Shown piece after piece: positions 49,571-60,536 of a stretch of 64,000 nt of DNA (position 1 is its first letter; each line of letters opens with the position of its first letter). Source of the stretch: Apostichopus japonicus (taxonomy: Eukaryota; Echinodermata; Holothuroidea; Aspidochirotida; Stichopodidae); NCBI RefSeq assembly GCF_037975245.1, contig NC_092572.1, forward strand, positions 7,643,501 through 7,707,500, in the 5' to 3' direction. Position numbers and translations under genes: made by a program. The notes below the pieces were generated by a model, which did not search any database, had not been told where the DNA came from, and worked only from the letters and a program-made list of their open reading frames with translations.

Positions 49571-52369
49571 TTAGATACAGATCTGCCTACCACTTACAAA
49601 GAGAGAAATAAGTCATTCAAATTGTGATGGATTTGTTGTTAGGACAGGAAACAGGATTAAAACACAACCAGTCTAAAATAGAAATTCAGAGAGAAGTACT
49701 ATCACCTGAGACATAGTACTTAAACCCTAGTGTAAGATATGTTATACAAAGTGAATAATATCCACTTTGTATTTAAATTGAAGATAGTGGATGCGTCTAA
49801 CCACTAAGCAGACGTGTAGTAGAGTACAACAGCAGAGTACAACGTACAATTAGAGTCCTCCTTTGCATGAGTACGAGCACAAGGCTCCAATGCAAGTAGG
49901 GGACCTTTAGGCGTGCACCAATATTTAAACTGGATATCACAATACCCCTAGTGCAAGTACAAACCCATTACGGTGATTATGAGTACAATACAAGTAGGAC
50001 ACAATTCAAATTTCAATGATGTAACAAAGTATCGATGAAACGTTTACACTGCTTAAGTGTAGAATGAATACGACATTACATAGTGAGAGGTATGAACAGA
50101 CATGAATATACTTTACCATAGATGATGTAGAACTGACCAACATCAGTCAGTAATTCAAAATGCCCGGTAATGTATTCGTACATCGAGCACGGTATCTTTT
50201 GCTGTACCTATCACGAATACATTTTTTTAAATGTATAGTAATAGTAGAAGGGATAGGGCAGATACTATACTATAAACAGATAATATACTATGAACAGACA
50301 GGACAGGGTAGTTACTATACTATATCATGGACAGAACAATGAAGTATTCATAGCAAAAAACAGAAATATCATGTATTGTATTGGCAGACTGACCAGAGAA
50401 ACGATATGAAATGTACATGGAAAAGCAGTAGACTATCAATAGTAATCACAGACAGGTCTTTCAGTACAACAATCAAGACACAGATATCTACCTTGATAAT
50501 ACTGTCAACACTTCCAACATAACTGTTGTTGTGGTGTGTATCTTGGTTACGTTTTCCTTATCATGGTCGTATACTGTGTGGTCTCTAGGTGTAAGGTACG
50601 TGTTACGCTGTTGCCATTGTGATGTGAAATTTGTGATTGCTAATGGTATGACTTTAATGAAATTGGTATCACTAGCAAATCATGTATTATTTAACAGGTT
50701 TTCCAACTTGCAGTATAGCTCTACAGGAGTATTTATTTACCATCACATGTGGTAGAAGTATTCACATTTGCTGTTAGGATGGGTGAAAATTGGATAAAAG
50801 TGAACTACAAGAGATTTACTCACACGAAATACTTAGGTCACAAGTGCTTGCCATAGAACGAAAAATGATACCAAGACTTTGCAGTCATCTTATATTCTAT
50901 TACTAAGAACACATTTTTTATTACATAAACCATTCGCAAATATCTATTTTTACTCTCTTCATATTTCCACCACATCTGTTGTGTACTAAATAGAACAAAT
51001 ATGCAAATGGTGAACTACTGAATGAAACTTGTACTAAAATATATTGATACTTTATAATATTTTAATACAGTCTACAAAAAAATCAATCACAGTTTTAATA
51101 CTCCACATAAATATTGCAAAATATAATTATCTTAAACTAGAGACAGAAAAAATCAGTCTTCAAGATTTCGGAAGCTTTGCTGCATATTTTCGTAAAGTTC
51201 ACTTAAGGCAGCTTTGATTTTGGCTTCACCATCTTTCACAGGGTCCTGAAAATGAAAGAGAGGAAGGAACTTATATATTACACATTGTCAACCAACCTTT
51301 AATGATATATTAATATTTAAACAATGAAGTTTATAACTAAGGCGGCCACTGAAAGAGAAAGCAATCTAGATCTTAACAGTTGCTTTGCTGGCAATCAAAA
51401 AGTACTAAAATCTCAAACTGAGATTGAATTTGCTCAAAGTATGAGACTTTCCAAGCGAGGTTATGACAAAGTGATTGATGAACTTGGTCAAAGGTGATCC
51501 TAAATATGATTTTCGCTCATAATATTCTTCGCATTAGTATGAACTTAACATCCCATAGAGGAAACTTAAAACTATTTCCCTCGATTTTTACTGCAATATT
51601 GCATTAACAATTGATATGTTACAAAACATGCTTCATAATAAATACCTTATAAAATATATTATACATAATATATGATATATATAGTATAGAGTATGCATAA
51701 TATATGCTATACAAAATACATTATATACTATATAATATAATATGTAGCGTACACTTTATAATAAATATATTACTATATACAGTATGTACTCAACATTATA
51801 TCATATATAAATATACTACTTGCCTAACACTAAATATGCATCTACACTAAATAATGTGTTGTAAACACTGTATAATAAATACTCTACACACTACATTTTA
51901 ACATATCTATAAACTATACTATACAATATACTATACTATACACTGTATGCTTTACTATGTAGTATCAAATGTTTAATGAATACAATACTATATAGTAAAC
52001 ATACATTATATACTTACTGTGAACAATATACCATACTTTATATACGGTTACTATTATATAATACTGTCACAAACTATAATAGCCAATTCTTTAAGCAGTA
52101 ACAGTTTTATTAATACAAGGGGCCGATGGATTACATTTTTACAGGTCTTTAACAAGTTATGTCACATGATACAAACTGAAACTGAAATTATGAAAACTAC
52201 AAGGCAACAAGCACAAAACAAAGCTTCAATAATGGGAAGGCTTATTGCACTTTTATGATAGTAAAACCTTATGCTCAGAGACTCACAAGTCACATACAGT
52301 ATGAAAAGTACTCTTAAATTGTACTTAAAGCTCCAAGAGAGGACAAATTGAAAAGAATGTGCAGTTTTT

Positions 52370-52998
52370 ACAGTAAGCTTTATACTACTAATGAGTTGAC
52401 AAATATCTCACCATACCCTTCATACTACTGAGTTGATACATATCTTACCTTAAAACTTTATACTACTGAGTTGATACATTTCCTTCCTGTAAGTTCGTAG
52501 TTGACAACATATCTTACGTTTAACTCCATACTATTGAGTTGAATCATATCTTACCTTTGACTTATACTAAGTTGATACATATCTTACCTTAAACTTTACA
52601 CAACTGAGTTGATTTATATCTTACCTTCAATTTTATACTACTGATTTGATTCATATCTTTCCTTCAATTTTATACTACGGAGTTGATACATATCTTAGCT
52701 TAAACTTCATATTACTGAGCTGATACATATCTTACCTTAAACTGCACTAAACTGAGTTGATTCATATATTACCTTCAATTTTATACTACTGAGTTGATAA
52801 ATATTTTACATTCAATGCCATACCATTGAGTTGATACATATCTTACCTTTAACTTCATATTACTGACATATTTTACCTTCAATTTCATATTACTGATTTG
52901 ATACATATCTGACGTTCACCGCCATACAGTTGATATATGTTTTATCTCTGACTTATACTACTGAGTTGATACATATCTTACCTTAAATTTCATACTAC
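52370..52998 (-). repeat. 37-bp minisatellite of exon end plus splice donor (array 2)
   Basis: About 17 units of about 37 bp running from the 3' end of the V-ATPase-A exon (52982) into the following intron. The minus-strand consensus codes LSSMKFK and then GTAAGATATGTATCAA. The exon's own SSMKFK end and donor are unit 1. Homologous to 9705-10105. Confidence 0.9.
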
Positions 52999-53654
52999 TG
53001 ATACATGATGTCATTCATATTCTCCCTGATAATAGCCCAGGTAATCTTATTTTCACTTTGAGCTGTTGTTTCGACTGCATTCCTAGCCATATCGGTGAAG
53101 GCAATCATGTTCTGAAGCATACCGACTGTCTTGTAGAATGGACAATACCTGAAGCATCAAGGAACAAGGTAAGGAGAAAGTACTGAATAAACGATGTAAG
53201 TGAAAATAGGTTGAAATTACATTAAAGTACCTTCTCACCTTCTTTGGTAATTTTAGGACAAGAAAGTAACTTTAATATACATGAACAATGTACCAAGTAA
53301 TATCAAATCCATTTCAAGCTAACTGTGGTTAAAAAAGTATTTTAACTGCAGACTGGGTCAAAGTAATGGCATTGGGGGACAATATTCAAGTCCATAGTGA
53401 AAAAAAGTTAAAGCTTAATATGATGTACAGGGTGTTGTAAAGATTGATGTGGACAAGCTCACTATTGGTTTTTGGGAGCCAGATCACTACTGCGTGTATC
53501 AGCGGAAAATAAGTAATCCAGTATCACACTTCCAAAATAATGCTGTACAAAAATGGTCAAATTATTATATAACTAATACAAAGAGGTGTAGCAGTTTTTG
53601 CACACAGGAACCTCGATATTCTAAAGAGAGTAATTTCAGAACCTTCAAAAGTGA

Positions 53655-54120
53655 CACATAAATTTGAGCACTAAGTTACTCCCTAGGGAGATCTAAAAGT
53701 TACATGCCAAACAACCCATCAGATCCCCACCCCTCATCATTAGTAAGAGCATACTTGGTTTACATATATAGATGCTATGTCGATATTAATTGCATTAGTT
53801 TGTGAACATACCACTCAGCTATTATATTAGGTGAAAGTTATTTGTAATCTAAATGCCACTTAGCATGAATGCAGTTATAACATCACATGACATCAAGTAG
53901 CAATTGTCAAACACTTAAACAGACTATTCACCATTGACCTCTGAAGTTCAATAAATAAATTAAACCGATTTTGCAAGTACTTAATTAGTTGTTTGTTTTC
54001 TTTTCAATAAACAAATGAAACATATCGCAACTACTTAAGGTAATAAAACAGATGCTTATTTCAATAACTTTCCTAGTATATATTTTACAAATCAACTGAA
54101 CTGTTAGTTAAAATATTTTT
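53655..54120. repeat. Segment B at the V-ATPase locus
   Basis: Matches 11494-11890 along its length and 10105-10340 in its second half. Intron sequence upstream (minus sense) of exon 53148-52982. Confidence 0.72.
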
Positions 54121-54332
54121 TTATACTGTCACCAGTGATTTTTTGTATAATCTAGTCAGGTTTGAAATCATGAGAAATTTAAAGTAGTAATTGAATCTAC
54201 TTTCACTCATTTAGTTTCTTCTATTAAATGAAACATTTACCAAATTATTGAAATGTAAGAAAAGCACATATTTTATTCAAAAAGAGCCCCTGGAAAAATA
54301 TAAAAACTGAAATACCTGGCATAGATGGATAA

Positions 54333-57300
54333 GGGTGTAGGGGGCTCTGGGTAGAGGTAGCTCCCTTGTGTCTTGTCAGCTGCACTCGGTAGCAGGGTGG
54401 TCAGGCATCACTGGTCCTCACCCATCTCCTAAATCTCTCACGTGTTGGCTCCTAGCGCCACACCCTGGTCCACCGTCTCAGCTGGCGGGCGAAACCACGT
54501 GAGGGGGTGGTGCCATCACGGCATCACTGGGCGTAAAACTTCCACGTTGCAGTTACCGGCCAGGGCGGAGCAGTCTCAAGATGGACTCAATCGGCCACGT
54601 GATCGTATCCAGGGCGAGCCCCAAGATGGGGGACTTCGGCTGTGGCTAATTCTGGAGAGGGATGGGCTCCGCCAGGATAAATTGCCCAAGACACGCTACA
54701 TGATGACAACAACTATTTCCCAACCTATACCGGCTCGGTCGTCGCCCGGGTTACCAAGGACCGCGCCTGTCACCAGACATCAGGGTGAAGGTGTAAACTA
54801 TGCTACTGATGTACCAACCAACAGGATCCGTGCCAGGAACAATACTATTATTGGCACATGGAATGTGAGAACATTGAGACCGACAGGTAAACTGGAAGAA
54901 TTGTCTCACGAACTGGACAGATACCGCTGGAACATTCTTGGACTATGTGAGGTCCGCTGGAAGGAATCTGGAGAAATATCCACCCTTGAAGGTCACAAGC
55001 TGTACTTCAGCGGCAGAGATGACAAACATGAACAGGGTGTCGGGTTCCTAGTCCATAAAGATATCACAAACACGGTCATGGGATGTCGGCCGATTTCTAG
55101 CCGGCTCATCACTATACGTCTGAGGGCAGCGCCATTCAACATCACCATCATACAAGGCTATGCCCCAACTTCCAGCTATACGGATGAGGAGATCGAGGAT
55201 TTCTACGATCACTTGCAGGAAGTAGTGGACCAAACACCAAGGAAAGACATTCTCATCGTGCAGGGTGATTGGAATGCCAAAGTGGGGGAGGATGCATGCA
55301 AAGACTGGAGGGGGATATGTGGTCGCTACTCCAACAAAGTCACAAACGAAAGGGGCTACCGACTGCTGGAATTTGCCAGCTATAATAACCTGAAACTGGT
55401 AAACACATTTGGGCCACATAAAGCATCGAGGAGATGGACCTGGCACAGCCCAAATGGAGTCACGCACAACCAAATAGACTACATCATGATTAGACAGCGT
55501 TTCCAGTCCAGTGCAAACATCACAAGGACTCGTAGCTTCCCAGGAGCCGATATCGGGAGTGACCACGATCTAGTTTTGATGACCCTCAGGCTCAAACTGA
55601 AGAAGATCAAGAAACAGGGACCCACTAGGATGAAGTTCGACCTCGAGAAACTTAGGGACCCAAATGTCATCGAAGCGTTCCAAGCCATGATCGAGGGAAA
55701 ATTTGCACCGCTCAATCTGCTTGACTCTGAAGAAACAGACGTGAATGTAATGACCGACACTTTCAACTCAGCAATTATGGAAACGGCCAGCAACATTCTT
55801 GGCAAACAACGTCGAGTGAAAAAGCCATGGGTTTCAGACGATATCCTCAATCTGTGCGACAAACGTAGGGAGCTAAAGAGGAAGAGAAATGAGACTGAGG
55901 GAGCCAATCAGTATAAATTGGTCAACCAGGAAATAAAGAGGGGTATGAGAAAAGCAAAGGAGTCATGGATCGAACAACAATGTCAAGACTTAGAAGAGAA
56001 CTTGTCGAGCAATAATAGCAAGAAAGCCTACCAACTGGTAAAAGACCTGACCAGCACAAAGCAGGGTAGAGCCACCACCATACAGGACAAGGAAGGGAAC
56101 TGTCTTACAGAAGAACAGGACATTCTTAAAAGATGGACCGAGTACTGTTCGGAGCTGTACAACCACATAGCTGATGTAGACCAGGAGATACTCGATGTCC
56201 CACCTGCCACTAACACTGACAATCACCCTATCCTTAGGGAGGAAGTAGAAGCAGCTGTTAGATCACTGAAAAAGGGCAAGTCAGCAGGAGTGGATAACAT
56301 CCCAGCAGAGCTGATTCAAGCAGGGGGAGAAGCTGTCATCAACACACTACACACAATCTGCAAAAAGATCTGGCAGACAGGAAACTGGCCCACACCATGG
56401 ACACAGTCTTTGGTCATCACCCTTCCAAAGAAAGGCAATTTGCAACAGTGCCAGAACTATCGCACAATCAGCCTCATCTGTCACCCGAGTAAAGTAATGC
56501 TAAAGATCTTGCTGAACCGACTGAAACCACAAGCAGAAGCAATCATTGCGGAGGAGCAGGCTGGATTTAGAGCTGGTCGCAGCACGACAGAGCAGATCTT
56601 CAATCTCAGAATACTCTGCGAACGCTACCTACAACACCAGCAAGACCTCTACCATGTCTTTATAGATTTCAAAAAGGCTTTCGATAGAGTCTGGCATGCG
56701 GCTCTATGGGCAACTATGAGACACTACAACTTCAATGTCAACCTCACCAGAGTGATCCAACAGCTTTATGACAAAGCCACCAGCGCAGTCATCTTCAATG
56801 GTGCAGTAGGGGAGTGGTTCAGGACAACAGTCGGAGTCCGGCAAGGTTGCTTGCTCTCGCCTATTCTCTTCAACGTTTTCCTCGAGAAAATCATGTCGGA
56901 TGCCCTAGATATGCATGAAGGGACAGTGAGCATCGGTGGCAGAACATGTAACAACTTACGTTTTGCCGATGACATTGATGCCCTTGCAGGAAAAGAAGAA
57001 GAGCTCTCCAGTCTTGTGGAACGCCTCGACAAGACCTCGGCAGCCTACGGGATGGAGATCAACGCACAAAAAACCAAGCTGATGACCAATAGCAGCGATG
57101 GTATCAACGTAGACATCAGGGCCAATGGCGAAAAGCTGGAAACGGTTCAGAGCTTCAAGTACCTGGGAGCAATAGTAACAGATGAAGGTTCAGGGCCAGA
57201 AATACTCTCCAGGATTGCACAGACAACATCAGCAGTAACGAAACTGAAGCTAATTTGGAAGGACAGGAACATCACCCTCCGGTCGAAGATCCGACTGATG

Positions 57301-57768
57301 CGCTCCCTTGCCACCTCCATATTCCTCTACGCCTGTGAGTCATGGACCCTGACAGCAGACATCGAAAGGAGGATACAAGCTGTAGAAATGAGATGTTTCC
57401 GCAGACTCCTCAACATATCCTACAGGGACCACATCTCAAATCAAGAAGTGAGGAATAGAATTGCCCAGGCTATCGGGCCCTACGATGACCTCCTCACCAT
57501 TGTGAAGAAACGCAAATTGAGATGGTATGGCCATGTCACAAGATCTACAGGACTGGCTAAGACGATACTGCAGGGCACGGTACCAGGAAGAAGAAGGAGA
57601 GGCAGACAGAGGAAAAGATGGGAGGACAACATCCCAGAGTGGACGGGCCTCAAACTGCCTGATGCCCTTCGAGAGGCCGAGAACAGGAACAAATGGAAAG
57701 AAATAGTTGGGAGGGCATCTGTGGCGCCCCTACGGTCTACCAGACTCCGGGATAGGTGAGGTGAGGTG
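54333..57768 (+). mobile_element. Complete RTE-like LINE insertion with 10-bp target-site duplication
   Basis: A 3,436-bp GC-richer insertion in a V-ATPase-A pseudogene intron. AGATGGATAA occurs at 54323-54332 and again at 57769-57778, a perfect target-site duplication. The 5' region of about 110 bp precedes the ORF. The 3' end is a short GGTGA tandem repeat in which the stop codon itself lies. Perfect flanks and an unbroken ORF indicate a recent insertion. The endonuclease plus reverse transcriptase and the tandem-repeat tail fit the RTE superclade; the exact clade is uncertain. Confidence 0.9.
54442..57759 (+). CDS. LINE polyprotein: APE endonuclease and reverse transcriptase
   Basis: An unbroken 1,105-residue frame. 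The N-terminal 130 residues or so are Pro/Arg-rich and may be partly untranslated. Endonuclease: GTWNVRTL (about 138), GYAPTS, QGDWNAKVG, NQIDYIMI and GSDHDLV, the Asn/Glu/Asp/His set of exonuclease-III-like nucleases. Reverse transcriptase: AGFRAGRSTTEQ, FIDFKKAFDRV, GVRQGCLLSP and the catalytic FADDIDALA (about 841), then a C-terminal domain with ESWTL and RWYGHVTR. It nicks target DNA and copies its own RNA at the nick. No inactivating change seen, so it may be mobile-competent. Confidence 0.93.
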   Translation: MLAPSATPWSTVSAGGRNHVRGWCHHGITGRKTSTLQLPARAEQSQDGLNRPRDRIQGEPQDGGLRLWLILERDGLRQDKLPKTRYMMTTTISQPIPARSSPGLPRTAPVTRHQGEGVNYATDVPTNRIRARNNTIIGTWNVRTLRPTGKLEELSHELDRYRWNILGLCEVRWKESGEISTLEGHKLYFSGRDDKHEQGVGFLVHKDITNTVMGCRPISSRLITIRLRAAPFNITIIQGYAPTSSYTDEEIEDFYDHLQEVVDQTPRKDILIVQGDWNAKVGEDACKDWRGICGRYSNKVTNERGYRLLEFASYNNLKLVNTFGPHKASRRWTWHSPNGVTHNQIDYIMIRQRFQSSANITRTRSFPGADIGSDHDLVLMTLRLKLKKIKKQGPTRMKFDLEKLRDPNVIEAFQAMIEGKFAPLNLLDSEETDVNVMTDTFNSAIMETASNILGKQRRVKKPWVSDDILNLCDKRRELKRKRNETEGANQYKLVNQEIKRGMRKAKESWIEQQCQDLEENLSSNNSKKAYQLVKDLTSTKQGRATTIQDKEGNCLTEEQDILKRWTEYCSELYNHIADVDQEILDVPPATNTDNHPILREEVEAAVRSLKKGKSAGVDNIPAELIQAGGEAVINTLHTICKKIWQTGNWPTPWTQSLVITLPKKGNLQQCQNYRTISLICHPSKVMLKILLNRLKPQAEAIIAEEQAGFRAGRSTTEQIFNLRILCERYLQHQQDLYHVFIDFKKAFDRVWHAALWATMRHYNFNVNLTRVIQQLYDKATSAVIFNGAVGEWFRTTVGVRQGCLLSPILFNVFLEKIMSDALDMHEGTVSIGGRTCNNLRFADDIDALAGKEEELSSLVERLDKTSAAYGMEINAQKTKLMTNSSDGINVDIRANGEKLETVQSFKYLGAIVTDEGSGPEILSRIAQTTSAVTKLKLIWKDRNITLRSKIRLMRSLATSIFLYACESWTLTADIERRIQAVEMRCFRRLLNISYRDHISNQEVRNRIAQAIGPYDDLLTIVKKRKLRWYGHVTRSTGLAKTILQGTVPGRRRRGRQRKRWEDNIPEWTGLKLPDALREAENRNKWKEIVGRASVAPLRSTRLRDR

Positions 57769-57960
57769 AGATGGATAATGATATTTTAAATTTAGTATTA
57801 AACAACTTAACAATTGTCGACAACGTAAATTTCTGAAATGAGGTCAATAACAGAGAGTAAACTTTCCAGTAGAGTTAAAGTATTCATGTGCCTCTATCAA
57901 AGATTCTATATGTCTATCTATGTAGGGTGGGTGTAAGTTAAAGCTAACAGGTTACAAACA

Positions 57961-57995
57961 GCCTCTGAAGAAGATCCTGCTAGGATCGACACATC
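57961..57995 (+). other. Hammerhead-core-like motif of a Penelope-type repeat
   Basis: CTGAAGA (57965-57971, fits CUGANGA), then a perfect stem GATCC-TGCTA-GGATC (57973-57987), then GACAC where the hammerhead core needs GAAA. This arrangement is known from Penelope-like element repeats. The core here is mutated, so activity is unlikely. Confidence 0.35.
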
Positions 57996-58714
57996 GTCCC
58001 TCTTACTTTTACACATTCTCTTACATTCTCATTCGTGGATAAGCAGCTCTCTAACTGTTTTGTTTTATTTCTATTTTGAGGTTACAAACATGAGAACATG
58101 AGAAGGATTCTCTAGAGATGTCAGCCATTGCCATATAACTTTTTAAAGCGCTACAGTATTATCTCACTTCTGAAATTAACTGTCATACAAAAATCAACTT
58201 TTCATCCAAACATAATTTCTAATATTTATAAGGTTTACATCTTTGGTGTAATTTTATACATGGCCTTGAATGTAGTTTGAACAAGCAAGTACCAACTATT
58301 TGCAGAACACACTTTTTCATTCACAAATAAGTCAATTATGTCTAAGATATTAAGAGCAAATGTTAAAGAAAAGTGTGGTTGTACTAGTCACCAAACAGGC
58401 CTTTCTCATTTTTCTTTCAGAAGAGCATATTTGGCTGTCTGCAAAATGTAGCAAAATAGCAATTACAGCAATGCAGAAATATGTACACTGTAGGAGAGAT
58501 GTGTATCTTTGATTATTAGAACAGCAATATGTACACTGCAGGAGAGATGTGTAGGTTTGATGAATAGAAAACCACCTCTGGGGTGCTGTCAATTTATCAT
58601 TCTACCTCTCTGCAATAATTTAGTTACAAATTAGTCCAAACACAAAGTCTTCCCTAATATTGTGAGAAGTTTGTGAAAAAAAATGATTCTGTTACTCAAA
58701 CCGATTTCCACTCA

Positions 58715-58870
<156 letters not shown>

Positions 58871-60368
58871 CTATTATGTGTAAACATATTTATTTACAAT
58901 TCCAAAAGCATTGTTTATCGCGCAAGTCAGTATGATTATACGTCCTCAGATGATTTCATATATTAACCTAAGAACTGTAAGATTGCTCTAACGAGATTTC
59001 ACTTGCATGGTCATCGTTTTTCAGCGTTTACTTGTCTATGCTCCTTTTTTAATTTCTTCCAGTGCCAGTTAAGTTCTGTTCATCTGTGTTTTTCAGATCC
59101 ATATTTCCAATCCTTGTTACTCTATGATATCACACATTTACATAGTGACAGCTTCCAGACACCAACTTTTACCTAAGATATATCTCAAAGGGAGCAGCAT
59201 TTTTCTTAAATGTTCAGTGGAGTTGGTTTCTTAAAGCTTTGTCATATCAGCATAACAAATACTAGTTTTTGTGTTCTCCTTTAACTGCATGAAAAACTTC
59301 TAAAAGCTTCTCAAACTTGATCTCTGAACAATCACCTACTAGTTAGTGACCAGAAGTAAGGTAACTTTTAATTTAGTTGAGATACATTGATTGTACCGTA
59401 AACGTCAATATTCACCTTTTCAAATTCAATAGAGGCAAATATGTACCTTTGGGGCAAAATTTATATAAAGAAATGAGCACTAACTGCACAAGGCCCAATA
59501 CGCCATGTGGATAGAAGCCTAATTTTGCCGTATCTTCATCTTATATCCTCCATAAAGATTTAGCATTATTTCATTCTCTCAAGAACACGTCACAGAAAGA
59601 GCAGTTCACATGCTTACATCAGCCACAAGAGATGACAGTCAAAGATCTGACCGAAGGTGTTTTACAACACCCCCAGTCGACACCGACTGACAGAGGAGGC
59701 TTTATACTAAGTAACCACATAGTCTTCTTTTCATCTCTCTTAATACATCACAAAGGCAGCAGTTAACAAAACTCTTATATAAATCGAGTAATTATATCTT
59801 AATATGTCCTTCATAATAACAGCATATAAACTTATCTCAGAGTATATCACCTTGTGATATTTCACATCAAATATATCGAAACATTTAATAATGCAGTAAC
59901 AATTGCTTCCTTCTTCTACACAGACTAAGCAAATACGTTGGGCATCAAGGTAATGAAACCGTGACCTTGAAATATATCTAGACTAAGCAAATAATGAAAT
60001 CAATAAAAAATGGATCTATTCTCCCCTTGTTATGGGATCAAAACTGAAAGGCGGATAGTACTTTCAATTTGTATAATAGATATTTCTATTAATTTGGTAC
60101 AACTGTATCCATTTCACAGAAACACTTGAAAAACACAATGAGAGTGTGGTTAGTTAACTAATTTGTAGGACTGTGATGTCAGAATGAAGGAGTTGAGTAC
60201 ATTTCTCATGCTTTGATAGACATGCCAATGCCTGAAATGTTTGGCTATTAACCTACTCATTACACAACGTAAAAACACACACTGATCAGATCAGGATGAC
60301 AATGAAGTTTTAGTCAAAGTTAAAGCTAAATGATGGTCAGTTCTAACTTTTGAATTCATTTATCTCAC
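58871..60368 (-). other. V-ATPase-A pseudogene intron, gene-free
   Basis: Intron between exons 60536-60369 and 58870-58716. AT-rich, no repeats or coding content recognised. Confidence 0.45.
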
Positions 60369-60536
60369 CTTTTTTCTAAGTGGCACAAATTCAGCATAAT
60401 TCAGCTGATCAGCCAGTTGATGGAAGGAAAATGCTTCCTCTGGGCTAGTTTTTTATCAAGACTAAAGAATACTTGGACAATTCCCAGGGTAGCTGAGGTA
60501 ACCGGATCACAGAAATCACCTCCTAGAGGAGGCACA

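Larger units (their letters stand above)
45832..51152. other. Gene-free stretch between receptor copy 3 and V-ATPase pseudogene
   Basis: 5.3 kb with no recognisable gene on either strand. It holds two small inverted-repeat elements (47069-47293 and 49309-49570) and a C-rich plus (CA)n patch near 49060-49085. Confidence 0.5.

Noticed and set aside
52370-52998. CRISPR-like array
   Set aside because: Units are contiguous head-to-tail with no spacers, in a eukaryotic intron; it is a minisatellite.
55048-57692. Several 60-170 codon minus-strand frames
   Set aside because: Antisense shadows of the LINE ORF, which has clear endonuclease and reverse-transcriptase motifs on the plus strand.
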